From Streptomyces sp. NBC_00513 (lineage in GTDB: Bacteria > Actinomycetota > Actinomycetes > Streptomycetales > Streptomycetaceae), in contig NZ_CP107845.1 in NCBI RefSeq assembly GCF_041431415.1, forward strand, positions 930,001 through 994,000: DNA of 64,000 bases, given 5' to 3'. How positions within the stretch are numbered: position 1 is the first letter of the stretch; each line of letters starts with the position of its first letter. The notes under the pieces were generated by a model. The model ran no database searches. It was not told the origin of the DNA and worked only from the letters and a program-made list of their open reading frames with translations. This document shows positions 1-8,279 of the stretch, piece after piece. A program made the position numbers and the translations under genes.

Positions 1-981
1 GACGGCCAGGACCAGTCCGACGAGGGCGTCGTCGAGTCCGAGCCCGCGCGAGAGGTGGAACGGCCCGACCACGAGCGTCGCCATGACCACGGTGGTGACG
101 AGCGTGCCGGCGGCGAGGCCCGCGCTCAGGACCGGGTCACGAAACGCTGCCAACCGGACCAGCGGGGACGCGACGCGCCCCTCGACCCGCACGAAGAGGA
201 CGACCCCGAGCACGGCGGCCGCCAACAGGGCCGCGTTCGCCGCACCGAAGCCGCCGCGCCCCAGGGTCATGGCGAGGGCGTAGGCCGCGAGCGTCAGGGC
301 CAGCAGCGCCATGCCCGCACGGTCGAAGCCGGGCCGCGCGCCGGCGGGTTCGCTCGCCTGCCGGTCGACCGGGAGGTGACGGCGGGCGAGGAGCAGGGTC
401 AGGAGTCCCAGCGGCGCGTTGACGAGGAAGAGCGCCCGCCATCCGAGCCCGGAGATCAGCACGCCGCCGAGCGAGGGACCCAGGGCGGTACCGATCGCGG
501 ACATGGTCCCGAGCATTCCCATGGCCCTGCCGATCCGCGCCCTGGGAACCGTCTCGGCAACGAACGCCATGGTGAGGGCCATCATGACGGCCGCCCCGAG
601 ACCTTGTACCGCCCGGGCGGCGATCAGCAGCCAGAGGTGGGGCGCGCCGGCGCACAGCAGCGAGCCCGCCGTGAACACCGCGATCCCGGCGAGCAGCAGC
701 CGCCGGCGGCCCACGAGGTCGCCGAGCCGTCCGGCGCCGACGATCAGGGCGGTGACGGCCAGGAGGTAGGCGAGGACCACCCACTGGACCTGCTGGAAGG
801 AGGCCGTGAACACGTGCGCCAGCGTGGGCAGGGCGACGTTGGCGCTGCCGGCGCCGAGCGAGGAGAGCACCGTGGCCAGCGAGAGCGCGGCGAGCGCTCC
901 TCCCGGCGAGGTCGTCCCCCCGGCGTTCCCGGCGCCGCCGGCGGCGACTGTCCCGCGTCCCTCGTCGATCGGTTTCAACAC
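1..981 (-). CDS. MFS drug exporter, DHA2 (EmrB/QacA-like) family, partial
   Basis: Proton-coupled major facilitator exporter of the inner membrane, probably for drugs or small toxic molecules. Only the first 327 codons are in the window; the frame is open to base 1, so the C-terminal part lies beyond the edge. I read successive hydrophobic helices, the loop 2-3 motif A GRLGDLVGRRR and the motif C-like helix GTALGPSLGGVLISGLGW followed by RALFLVNAPLG, which is characteristic of 14-helix DHA2 proteins. The GTG start at 981 follows GGAG by 5 nt. It is divergent from an XRE-cupin regulator 186 bp away, a common arrangement for a locally regulated exporter. The substrate cannot be read from the sequence. 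Confidence 0.88.
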   Translation of the reverse strand, partial: MLKPIDEGRGTVAAGGAGNAGGTTSPGGALAALSLATVLSSLGAGSANVALPTLAHVFTASFQQVQWVVLAYLLAVTALIVGAGRLGDLVGRRRLLLAGIAVFTAGSLLCAGAPHLWLLIAARAVQGLGAAVMMALTMAFVAETVPRARIGRAMGMLGTMSAIGTALGPSLGGVLISGLGWRALFLVNAPLGLLTLLLARRHLPVDRQASEPAGARPGFDRAGMALLALTLAAYALAMTLGRGGFGAANAALLAAAVLGVVLFVRVEGRVASPLVRLAAFRDPVLSAGLAAGTLVTTVVMATLVVGPFHLSRGLGLDDALVGLVLAV

Positions 982-1127
982 GAACTCCGTTCTCTCACGG
1001 CCTCCTCCGGCCCGGCCGCCGGGTGGCGGCGGGTGGGGCGGGGAGACGGCGTGGCCGGCGGCCCGGGCCGGTGCTCGGCCTCGGTGCGCTGCCGGGGAGA
1101 GTGCACCGGCCCTCGTGAGTCGACAAT

Positions 1128-1161
1128 CTTTGTTGCCGGTTCCGGGACGACGGTATGGAAT
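1128..1161 (+). promoter_or_regulatory. Promoter of the XRE-cupin gene (leaderless type)
   Basis: TTGTTG at 1130-1135 and TATGGA at 1154-1159 are separated by 18 bp, and the -10 box ends 8 nt before the ATG at 1168. No convincing Shine-Dalgarno precedes that ATG, so transcription probably starts at or next to the start codon. Confidence 0.45.
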
Positions 1162-1167
1162 GCGTCC

Positions 1168-1752
1168 ATGGACAGACCACAGCCCTACCGAGCGGTCCTC
1201 GACGAGGTCGGCCCCCGACTCAGGCGGGTGCGCGCCGCGCGCGGACTCACCCTCGCGGCTGTCTCCGAGGCGACCGGCATCTCCAAGAGCACCCTGTCCC
1301 GGCTGGAGTCCGGGCAGCGCCGCCCCAGCCTGGAACTGCTGCTGCCGCTCGCCGGCACGTACCACGTGCCCCTGGACGACCTGGTGGGAGCGCCCGAAGT
1401 GGGCGATCCCCGGGTGCGGTTGACGTCCCACGCCCTGCCGAACGGTGGGGTGTACGTGCCGCTGTCGCGTACCCCGGGACCCATCCAGGCATACAAGATG
1501 ATCATCACCGATCGGGGTGCCGACCCCTCCCCGCGAACCCACGAGGGTTACGAGTGGCTGTACGTGCTGAACGGCCGGTTGCGCCTGGTCCTCGGCGAAC
1601 ACGACCTGGTCCTCGGCGCCGGCGAGGTGGCGGAGTTCGACACCCGGGTGCCCCACTGGTTCAGCAGCGCCGACGGACGGCCCGTCGAAGTCCTCAGCCT
1701 CTTCGGACGGCAGGGAGAACGCATGCACGTACGCGCGAAGCCGCAGGCCTGA
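1168..1752 (+). CDS. XRE family transcriptional regulator with C-terminal cupin
   Basis: DNA-binding regulator of 194 residues. Residues about 10-65 form a helix-turn-helix (LAAVSEATGISKSTLSRLES), and residues about 100-190 form a cupin barrel with the HEGYEWLYVLNGRLRLVLG and EFDTRVPHWFS strands that usually bind a small ligand or metal. The ATG at 1168 is the only methionine in the right place for a complete HTH domain. The gene is divergent from the DHA2 exporter, so I infer that it controls that exporter and perhaps itself. The ligand is unknown. Confidence 0.88.
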   Translation: MDRPQPYRAVLDEVGPRLRRVRAARGLTLAAVSEATGISKSTLSRLESGQRRPSLELLLPLAGTYHVPLDDLVGAPEVGDPRVRLTSHALPNGGVYVPLSRTPGPIQAYKMIITDRGADPSPRTHEGYEWLYVLNGRLRLVLGEHDLVLGAGEVAEFDTRVPHWFSSADGRPVEVLSLFGRQGERMHVRAKPQA

Positions 1753-1812
1753 CACGCCGGCCCGGCGCACGGGGTCCCCGCCCGGGCAGTCCGGCGGGGA
1801 CCCCGCGGGCCG

Positions 1813-4101
1813 TCAGCCGAGGCGGGTCAGCCTGTTCCCGAACGAGGGCTCGGCCAGGTCGACGCCCACCGCCACCGGTACGGTCTTCGCGCCGTCGCCG
1901 TCACCGACCGTCAGCACCCCGACTTCGGCGCCGGCCTTCGCGGTGTGGGGCAGCGTGGAGGCACCGCCGCCGAGCGTGAGGCGCAGCCGCTGCCCCGGAA
2001 CTCCGATCGCGTTCAGGTCCTTCGTGGCCACCAGCGGGGTACGGCCGCCGAGTCCGTCGTCGACGTGACCGACCACCTGTCCCTTGTGGATGACCGGAGT
2101 CGAGGCGAGTGCCTTGCGGACGGCGTCGATCACCTTCCGGCTGTTCTCCTTCACCAGCTTCAGGCTGTCGCCGCCGTTCAGGTCGGGGCCGTCCGCGTGC
2201 TGGTCCATCATCGTGCCGAGGATCAGGGGCGTCTCCTCGCCCACCGACTTGAACGAGGCCCACAGCAGCGTGCCGCCGGCCGCCGAACTCGATCCGGTCT
2301 TGATGCCCTTGACGCTGAGGTCCGCCGCCGTGAGCAGGGTGTCGTTGTTGTTGTAGATCGGCTTCGGCAGCCCCGGGATGGTCGCGTTGGGCAGTTTGAC
2401 GATCGCGCGGAAGGAGTCGTTCTTCATCACTGCCTCGGCCAGCTTCAGTTGGTCGACGGCGGTGCTGACGGTCGCCTTGTCCAGGCCGCTGGGATCGGTG
2501 TAGACGGTGTCCTTCATGCCGAGTTCCGCGGCGGCGGCGTTCATCTTCGCGACGAAGGCGTCCTGCGAGTCCGTGCCGGAGTCCCAACGTGCCAGCAGCC
2601 GGGCGACGTTGTTGCCCGAGGGGATCATCAGCATCTTGAGCATGTCCTGCTGGCTGTACTTGGCCCCCGCCTGGAGTCCCTCGATGCGGGACTCGTCCTC
2701 GGAGGTCCCGTCCGCCACCGCCGCCGCGTCGACCGTGATGTCGGGGCCCTTGTCGGTGGGCTTGGCCAACGGGTGGTCCTTGAGGATCACGTAGGCCGTC
2801 ATGACCTTGGCGACGCTCGCGGTCGGGACCGGCCTCTGCTCACCGAACACGGCGATGTCACCGGAACCGGGCACGCGGATGGCGCCTTGGCCCTCGGTGG
2901 GCCAGGGGAGGGTGAGCTGTCCGTCGACGGTGTGGACGGAATCCGCGGCGACGAGCTTCGGTTCGGGCAGGGGGCGCATGAGCTGGGCCCCGGCGAAGCA
3001 ACCGGCGAGGACCAGCACGATCGGCGTCCAGATCTTGACGCGACGCAGCGCGGTCCGGCGGGGGGTCTCCGCCGGCGGCGGGGTGTTGGTGAGCTCGGCC
3101 AACATGTCCAGCGGCGGCTGCGGAGGTTGCGGGACCTCCCGGGTGCGCTCCGGAACGAGGGCGGCCGGGGCGGGAGCCGTCGGGGCGGCAGCGGGCACGC
3201 GGGCCGGGGCCGGCATCCGCGTGGGGGTCGGGGTCCGGGGCGGGGTGGGGGCCGGGGTCCGCGTGGGTGCCGGGGTGGGGGCTTCCAGTGCCTTCAGGGC
3301 GACGAACTCACTGGTCCGCTCGCCGTCGCCCGCGTTCTCCCGCGCCCACGACGGCACGCGTACGGGCGCGGGTGCGACCGATCCGCCTCTCGTTCCCTTC
3401 TCGGGCCCCGCCTTCGGTCCCGCGTCCGGTCCCGATGCGGCTCCCCCGGTGGTCCCCTCCCCGGAGGGGCCTTCGCCGGCCTTCGGAGTCTTCGTGGCTT
3501 GCGGGGCTTGCGGGGTCGGCTCGGTCCGCGGAGCCGCCGGAGCGGTCCCCGGCTCCCGTTCCGGCCCGGTGGGCCCTTCCGGGCCAGGGGTCGTCTCCCC
3601 GGAGTCGGCCGTCCGCTCGGGCTTCGGCGTCTCCTCGGCGTCCGGTGCCGGGTCGGGAACGGCCGTCGCCCCGGAGCCGTCCGACGCCCCGGGGACGACC
3701 GCGTCCTCGGCGCCGGCCTCCTGCTCGGGCTCCGCCGCCTCCTTGGACTCCCCCGACGCTTCAGGCCCTGCCGTCACCCCAGGCCCTGCCGTCGCCTCGG
3801 GCTCCGACGTCGTCTCGGGCTCCTCCCGGCCGTCGTCCGACGCCTCGGCCCGTCCCGCAGACTCGGGCGCCTCGACGCCCTCGGCCTCCTCGGGAACGTC
3901 TTCGGTCGGGCCGGTTGCCGCGGGCCCGGCCCCACTCGTTTCGGCCTTGTCGCCGCCGTCCACCCGCACGGGCTCGACGGTGGTCGCCCGCCCCGCATCC
4001 GGTTCCGAGGTCCCCGGGTGCGCCGCGGTCTCCGTTGTGCCCGAAGCCTTCGGAGCCTCCGCAGGGTCCGAGGAACCGTCCGCCACCGTTACCGCCTTCA
4101 T
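1813..4101 (-). CDS. D-alanyl-D-alanine carboxypeptidase (PBP5-type S11) with long disordered N-terminus
   Basis: Penicillin-binding serine peptidase that trims the terminal D-Ala from peptidoglycan stem peptides outside the membrane. The active-site motifs are present in order: SVAK near residue 429, SGN near 493 and KTG near 600. A single membrane helix (IWTPIVLVLAGCFAGAQL, about residues 355-375) precedes the catalytic domain. The first ~350 residues are an extreme Pro/Glu/Ala/Thr/Gly-rich, probably disordered cytoplasmic tail, making the protein 762 residues against roughly 400 for a typical DacA. I chose the ATG at 4101 (MKAVTVADG); an in-frame start at 4278 would add arginine-rich residues that look like intergenic DNA. 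It is divergent from the lipoprotein gene at 4483. Confidence 0.85.
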   Translation of the reverse strand: MKAVTVADGSSDPAEAPKASGTTETAAHPGTSEPDAGRATTVEPVRVDGGDKAETSGAGPAATGPTEDVPEEAEGVEAPESAGRAEASDDGREEPETTSEPEATAGPGVTAGPEASGESKEAAEPEQEAGAEDAVVPGASDGSGATAVPDPAPDAEETPKPERTADSGETTPGPEGPTGPEREPGTAPAAPRTEPTPQAPQATKTPKAGEGPSGEGTTGGAASGPDAGPKAGPEKGTRGGSVAPAPVRVPSWARENAGDGERTSEFVALKALEAPTPAPTRTPAPTPPRTPTPTRMPAPARVPAAAPTAPAPAALVPERTREVPQPPQPPLDMLAELTNTPPPAETPRRTALRRVKIWTPIVLVLAGCFAGAQLMRPLPEPKLVAADSVHTVDGQLTLPWPTEGQGAIRVPGSGDIAVFGEQRPVPTASVAKVMTAYVILKDHPLAKPTDKGPDITVDAAAVADGTSEDESRIEGLQAGAKYSQQDMLKMLMIPSGNNVARLLARWDSGTDSQDAFVAKMNAAAAELGMKDTVYTDPSGLDKATVSTAVDQLKLAEAVMKNDSFRAIVKLPNATIPGLPKPIYNNNDTLLTAADLSVKGIKTGSSSAAGGTLLWASFKSVGEETPLILGTMMDQHADGPDLNGGDSLKLVKENSRKVIDAVRKALASTPVIHKGQVVGHVDDGLGGRTPLVATKDLNAIGVPGQRLRLTLGGGASTLPHTAKAGAEVGVLTVGDGDGAKTVPVAVGVDLAEPSFGNRLTRLG

Positions 4102-4482
4102 CCCAGCCCCGCCTTGACATTCGCCTCCGGCGGCCGCTCCATCGCCCACGCGATGACGGTGGCCCGCCGGCTCTCGCCGATACCGTTCACCGGCGGGTCG
4201 CACGGAACCCGCCGGACGTCTAGATGCGCGACGGGCCCGGGGCGTTCCCCCTCCCCCGTCCTGTGACCATTCGGTCATACTCCGACGTCAGAGCAGGTAC
4301 GGGCGGTGCCCCTGCGGACAGGTGTACGAGGTTGCGGCGAGGGTGGCCGTACGGTTCTCCGAGTGACCGTTCTCACGTCGCCCTCGGCCCCGCCGCTCCC
4401 CTCGGCCGTCGTCGCGCCCTGACAGACTCCCTCCTTGATCACGAGGCCAAGGGGCCTTCGTACGGGCGGAATCGGGAGAGTT
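4102..4482. other. Divergent intergenic region, 381 bp
   Basis: Holds the 5' regions of the carboxypeptidase (minus) and the lipoprotein (plus). TGACC-attc-GGTCA at 4264-4277 is a short inverted repeat. TTGATC at 4434-4439 could be a -35 box for the lipoprotein, but I see no good -10 box at the right distance. I find no convincing coding sequence. Confidence 0.4.
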
Positions 4483-5007
4483 GTGCGCAAGGTGAAGTGG
4501 GTGGCCGCGGCCGCCGGTGTGGTGTTGCTGGTGGCGGGTTGTGGGAGCGAGGGCGGCGCCGACAAGGGCAAGGGCGGCGAGGGGCCCGCGTCCGGGACGG
4601 CGGCCCCGGCGGAGCAGGGTGCGGGCACCCTGGACGCCGCCGCGGTGAAGAAGGAGATCGCGGGCGCCGCCACGGCCGCCGGCTTCACGGAGAAGTCGGG
4701 TGACGATGTCCCGGCGACCCTCCGGTCCTGCATGGTCTCCTGGAGCCCGGACGGCAAGAAGGCCGCCGATTCGAGGCAGTCCTTCGACGGCACGGTCACC
4801 GCCCTCGTGAAGGGAGGCTGGAAGGAGACGCGGACCTCCGATCAGCCGATGTCCGTCATCAAGTCGCTGGACAAGGGCGGCTGGACGGTGAAGGCGAGCC
4901 ACCAGGGCAAGGCCGGCAGCCTCCTGGTCATCTCCTTCATCGCCGTGGACAACGGTCCCACCTGCGCGAAGGCCTTCCAGGAGGACCTGACCAAGAACAA
5001 GCAGTAG
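4483..5007 (+). CDS. Putative lipoprotein, unknown function
   Basis: Small exported protein of 174 residues. The N-terminus has two basic residues, a hydrophobic stretch and the lipobox LLVAGC, giving a lipid-modified Cys near residue 20. A Gly/Lys-rich linker follows and then a soluble domain of about 130 residues with two Cys (RSCMVSWSPDGKK and GPTCAKAF) that may form a disulfide. The GTG at 4483 is preceded by GGGAGA at good spacing; an upstream in-frame ATG at 4435 lacks a ribosome site. I do not recognise the family. It is convergent with the aldo/keto reductase, with a hairpin between them. Confidence 0.75.
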   Translation: MRKVKWVAAAAGVVLLVAGCGSEGGADKGKGGEGPASGTAAPAEQGAGTLDAAAVKKEIAGAATAAGFTEKSGDDVPATLRSCMVSWSPDGKKAADSRQSFDGTVTALVKGGWKETRTSDQPMSVIKSLDKGGWTVKASHQGKAGSLLVISFIAVDNGPTCAKAFQEDLTKNKQ

Positions 5008-5009
5008 CC

Positions 5010-5063
5010 CCGGGCCGCCGCGCCCTGTCCGGCGGGCCGGGCGGGGCGGGCGGGGCGGCCCGG
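5010..5063. terminator. Bidirectional hairpin between convergent genes
   Basis: CCGGGCCGCC at 5010-5019 pairs perfectly with GGCGGCCCGG at 5054-5063 across a GC-rich 34-nt loop. It lies 3 nt after the lipoprotein stop and 8 nt beyond the aldo/keto reductase stop, so it can serve both. Confidence 0.45.
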
Positions 5064-5070
5064 CTACCGG

Positions 5071-6054
5071 TCAGCCGTTGAGTGCGGTCATCAGCTCCGG
5101 GGCGTACCGGTCGCCCGAGACCACTCCGTACGGGGCCACGGCATCGATGGCGGCCAGATCGGCATCGGTGATCGTCACGGCGGTCGCGGCGACGTTCTCC
5201 TCCAGGTAGCGGCGACGCTTGGTGCCCGGGATGGGCACCGCGCCCCGGCGCAGCGTCCAGGCCAGGGCGAGCTGGGAGGGGGTGACGCCCTTCTCGGCGG
5301 CGAGCCGGCGGACCTGCTCGACGACGGCGAGGTTGCGGTCGAAGTTCGCGCCCTGGAAGCGGGGATCCGTACGCCGGAAGTCGTCCGCCGCGAAGTCGTC
5401 CGGGCTGGTGACGGCGCCGGACAGGAAACCTCGGCCGAGCGGCGAGTAGGCGACGAGTCCGATGCCGAGCTCGCGCAGGACGTCCAGCACGCCGTCGTGC
5501 TCGATGCCCCGCTCGAAGAGGCTGTACTCCGTCTGTACGGCGGCGAGCGGGTGGACGGCGTGGGCCCGTCGGATGGTGGTGGGCGCGACCTCGCACAGGC
5601 CGATGTGGCGGACCTTGCCGGCCGTGACGAGCTCGGCCATCGCGCCGACGCTCTCCTCGACGGGCACGTTCGGGTCGACGCGGTGCAGGTAGTAGAGGTC
5701 GATGTGGTCGGTGCCTAGGTGGCGCAGGGACCGCTCGGCCGCCCGGTGGATGTACTCCGGGGTGCCGTTGTGGCCCCGGAAGGCCCCTTCGTCCGTGAAC
5801 TCGACACCCGTCTTGGTGGCGATCACGGCCGTCTCGCGGCGGCCGGCGAGGGCCTTGCCGAGGAGCTGCTCGTTGACGAAGGGGCCGTACCCCTCGGCCG
5901 TGTCGAGCAGCGTCACCCCCAGCTCCAGCGCCCGGTCGATGGTGGCCAGCGACTCGGTCTCGTCGGTGGCGCCGTAGTGGGCGCTCATTCCCATCAGCCC
6001 GAGGCCCTCGACTGCGACCTCGAGTCCCTGACCGCCCAGTGCGCGGATCTCCAT
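5071..6054 (-). CDS. Aldo/keto reductase
   Basis: NADPH-dependent oxidoreductase of 327 residues with a TIM-barrel fold, acting on aldehydes or ketones in the cytosol. The family residues are visible: the catalytic Asp and Tyr in LLDTAEGYGPFVNEQLLGKAL, the Lys in IATKTG, the His in HIDLYYLHRVDP, and the C-terminal cofactor region AVPIPGTKRRRYLEENV. Start ATG 6054 follows GAGGGG. It is divergent from a TetR gene with matching operators placed in both promoters, so it is almost certainly repressed by that regulator. YajO/YhdN-like members have broad specificity, so no substrate is given. Confidence 0.92.
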   Translation of the reverse strand: MEIRALGGQGLEVAVEGLGLMGMSAHYGATDETESLATIDRALELGVTLLDTAEGYGPFVNEQLLGKALAGRRETAVIATKTGVEFTDEGAFRGHNGTPEYIHRAAERSLRHLGTDHIDLYYLHRVDPNVPVEESVGAMAELVTAGKVRHIGLCEVAPTTIRRAHAVHPLAAVQTEYSLFERGIEHDGVLDVLRELGIGLVAYSPLGRGFLSGAVTSPDDFAADDFRRTDPRFQGANFDRNLAVVEQVRRLAAEKGVTPSQLALAWTLRRGAVPIPGTKRRRYLEENVAATAVTITDADLAAIDAVAPYGVVSGDRYAPELMTALNG

Positions 6055-6075
6055 GACATGCCCCTCTGTACGCCA

Positions 6076-6103
6076 GAACTAAGTAACTAACTGGATAGGT
6101 CAA
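6076..6103 (-). promoter_or_regulatory. Aldo/keto reductase promoter containing a TetR operator copy
   Basis: On the minus strand TTGACC (6103-6098) and TAGTTC (6081-6076) are 16 bp apart. The operator copy AAGTAACTAACTGG (6081-6094) lies between and across these boxes, so bound repressor would block RNA polymerase. Confidence 0.55.
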
Positions 6104-6135
6104 CCATGCATCCGACCCCCGAGGAATGTCAATAA

Positions 6136-6157
6136 CCAGATAGTTACTTGCTAGGCT
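6136..6157 (+). promoter_or_regulatory. TetR gene promoter and second operator copy
   Basis: CCAGATAGTTACTT at 6136-6149 is the inverted copy of the 6081-6094 element (13 of 14 bases match). It abuts TAGGCT at 6152-6157, which ends 6 nt before the ATG at 6164. No Shine-Dalgarno is present, so the transcript is likely leaderless and autorepressed. Confidence 0.6.
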
Positions 6158-6163
6158 GCACAC

Positions 6164-6751
6164 ATGGCACGGGACTCCAGCGCAACCAAGGCGCGCCTGC
6201 TCGACGCGGCCTTCGCCGAATTCGCCACGTACGGCATCGCCGGGGCGCGGGTGGACCGCATCGCCGAGACGGCGCAGGCGAACAAGCGGCTCATCTACGT
6301 GTATTTCGGCAACAAGGAGGAGCTCTTCGACGCGGTACTGCTGCGGGCGCTGGAGTCGGGCGCGGAGTCCGTCCCGTTCGACGCCGACGACCTGGCGGGC
6401 TACGCCGGCTCCGTCTTCGACCACCTCGTCGAGCGCCCGGCGCTGATGCGGCTCGTGCTGTGGAAGCAACTGGAACGCCCCGGCAGCACGGACGTCGAGG
6501 CGCGGTCCTACCGCGACAAGATCGCGGAAGTGGAGCGGGCCCAGCGGGCCGGCCGGGTGGACCCGTCCATGGATCCCGCCGATGTGCTGACGCTGGTCAT
6601 GGGACTGTCCCAGGCCTGGTTCGGCGCGGTGGGCGGCCCGGCGGCCGGCGGTCAGGGCGTCGACTGGCCGGCCGAGCGCCTCTCACGACATCGCGCGGCG
6701 GTGGTCGAGTCCGTACGCCGGGCCACGGCGGCACCGACGCCCGAAGCCTGA
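6164..6751 (+). CDS. TetR family transcriptional regulator
   Basis: Repressor of 195 residues. The N-terminal helix-turn-helix is typical (RLLDAAFAEFATYGIAGARV, then RIAETAQANKRLIYVYFGNKEELFDAVL), followed by an all-helical ligand domain of the TetR_C type. It is divergent from the aldo/keto reductase. The two near-identical inverted elements in the 109-bp gap give a direct reading of its target sites. The inducer is unknown and may be a substrate of the reductase. Confidence 0.92.
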   Translation: MARDSSATKARLLDAAFAEFATYGIAGARVDRIAETAQANKRLIYVYFGNKEELFDAVLLRALESGAESVPFDADDLAGYAGSVFDHLVERPALMRLVLWKQLERPGSTDVEARSYRDKIAEVERAQRAGRVDPSMDPADVLTLVMGLSQAWFGAVGGPAAGGQGVDWPAERLSRHRAAVVESVRRATAAPTPEA

Positions 6752-6757
6752 CACCCG

Positions 6758-6786
6758 AGGCCCGGGGCTTGTCGCCCGGGGCCCGA
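6758..6786 (+). terminator. Hairpin after the TetR gene
   Basis: GGCCCGGGGC and GCCCGGGGCC-like arms flank a short TTGTC loop with one mismatch. It is placed a few nucleotides after the TetR stop codon. Confidence 0.35.
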
Positions 6787-6992
6787 GGTCGGGCGGGGTG
6801 ATCGACCCCGGCGACCGCCTCCCGAAGGCCACCCCGAGGCGATCACATCGGGGGACGGAACGGATCCTTCCGGTCATGTCCACACCTCTACGGCATGCGT
6901 ACGAGGCGATTTACGGCACCGGGATCCCAACCGGCGACGATCGCCTGTACGTTCCGCCTCACAGGTGGGAACAACCCCATGGGGAGGCCGAT

Positions 6993-7700
6993 GTGAAATC
7001 CATGCGCATACGTACGAGACGAAGGACCGCGGCGGTGGTCGGCGGGGCGGTGGCGCTGGCTGCGCCGCTGGTGGTGGCCGGTGGCGGGGCGGCGCAAGCC
7101 GCCACCTGCAACGTGACCACCGGGCCGTACCAGCGACAGGTCGAGCAGTTCCTGGGGCGTCCGGTCGACGGGGTGCAGTCGTCCGCCGACTGCACCGCCA
7201 TCAGGTCGTTCCAGGCGACCCACGGCATCACGCCGACCGCGGGCTACGCGGGACCGCTCACCTGGCGCACGATGAGCACGATGTTGGACCAGCGGGCCGC
7301 GGGCACCACCCCCAACAAGGCGGGCAAGTGTCCGACCAATCTGGGGCGAATCGCCTGTGTCGACCTGACCCGACAACTCAGTTGGGTCCAGGACGGCGCG
7401 AAGCTGGTCTACGGTCCGGTGCCGGTGCGCACCGGAAAGGACGGCACCGAGACCCGGACCGGCCTGAAGAAGATCTACTACCGCAACATCAACCACTGGT
7501 CGACGATCTACAACGTCGCCATGCCCTACTCCCAGTTCTTCGACGGCGGCATCGCCTTCCACTCCGTGGACAAGAGCATGTGGAACCCGCCCGGGTCCGG
7601 TGGGTGCGTCAACATGCGGATCGCGGACGCGAAGACGTACTGGAACTTGCTGAAGAACGGCGACGATGTCTACGTCTACGGGAACAAGCCCGGGACCTGA
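6993..7700 (+). CDS. L,D-transpeptidase (YkuD) with peptidoglycan-binding domain
   Basis: Exported enzyme of 235 residues that forms 3-3 cross-links in peptidoglycan or attaches proteins to it. It has a signal peptide (basic start, hydrophobic core, AQA|A near residue 37), a PG_binding_1 three-helix domain at about 45-95 (FLGRPVDGVQSSADCTAIRS) and a YkuD catalytic domain at about 115-232. The catalytic Cys is Cys205 in SGGCVNM, with the paired His in IAFHSVD. The GTG at 6993 follows GGGGAGG by 5 nt and gives a clean signal peptide; more upstream in-frame starts would put 65 unlikely residues in front of it. A hairpin follows the stop. Confidence 0.92.
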   Translation: MKSMRIRTRRRTAAVVGGAVALAAPLVVAGGGAAQAATCNVTTGPYQRQVEQFLGRPVDGVQSSADCTAIRSFQATHGITPTAGYAGPLTWRTMSTMLDQRAAGTTPNKAGKCPTNLGRIACVDLTRQLSWVQDGAKLVYGPVPVRTGKDGTETRTGLKKIYYRNINHWSTIYNVAMPYSQFFDGGIAFHSVDKSMWNPPGSGGCVNMRIADAKTYWNLLKNGDDVYVYGNKPGT

Positions 7701-7710
7701 CGACCACCTC

Positions 7711-7729
7711 GGCGCCCCCGGTGGGCGCC
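7711..7729 (+). terminator. Hairpin after the L,D-transpeptidase gene
   Basis: GGCGCCC (7711-7717) and GGGCGCC (7723-7729) form a perfect 7-bp stem with a 5-nt loop, 11 nt after the stop codon. Confidence 0.5.
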
Positions 7730-7910
7730 CAGGGCCAACGGGGCCTCGCGCGTGCGGCATTGACACATGTCATGCCGCACCCGGGAGGAACTCACGGCGG
7801 GGTGATGACGAACGGCACGGCCGACATGGGCGGCACGTCGGAACACTGGATGGCAGGCGATCACACGGCCGATCAGCGTTCCCCCGCCGAAGGGCCCGAC
7901 ATATCGAACT

Positions 7911-8279
7911 GTGGCCACCGTCGGCTTCTGCGCCATGACCGCCCGGGCCCCGCACCTGCTCGACGGGCGGTTCCTGCTTCTGCGCACGGGACCGTTCCGG
8001 GAGCTGTCCGTGCCGCTCGACACGATCGTGTCCGTACGCGCCGCGCACGATGCGACCGTCGGCCACGGATTGCGCCGCCGCGCGGCGGACGAGGAGGCGG
8101 TGGCCTGCTCCGTCTCCAGCGCCACCACGTTGATCCTGGAGACGGCCGAACCCTTGCCGGTGAGGCTGCGGGACGGTGGGATCGTCCCGGCCCGGCGGAT
8201 CCACTTCACGGCCGACCGACCCGCCGACGCGGCACGGCTGATCAGGGAAGCGATCGGCGGGGCGGCTCAGAGGCGGTGA
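7911..8279 (+). CDS. Hypothetical protein, 122 residues
   Basis: Not a family I can name. The protein is soluble, with alternating strand-like segments (FLLLRTGPFRELSVPLDTIV, TTLILETAEPLPVRLRDG) that resemble a small beta-rich PH-like fold ending in a helix (DAARLIREAIGG). The GTG start at 7911 has no ribosome site; CATATC at 7900-7905 could be the -10 box of a leaderless transcript. The ATG at 7935 is an alternative. Its end overlaps the end of the convergent membrane-protein gene by 13 bp, so neither can lose its C-terminus without touching the other. Confidence 0.55.
   Translation: MATVGFCAMTARAPHLLDGRFLLLRTGPFRELSVPLDTIVSVRAAHDATVGHGLRRRAADEEAVACSVSSATTLILETAEPLPVRLRDGGIVPARRIHFTADRPADAARLIREAIGGAAQRR

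Noticed and set aside
1945..4266. Plus-strand open frame across the carboxypeptidase gene
   Set aside because: Antisense to a gene with all three PBP motifs; no protein-like features of its own.
4264..4277. TGACC-attc-GGTCA as a regulator site
   Set aside because: Arms are only 5 bp and not placed on a recognisable promoter, so I mention it only in the intergenic entry.
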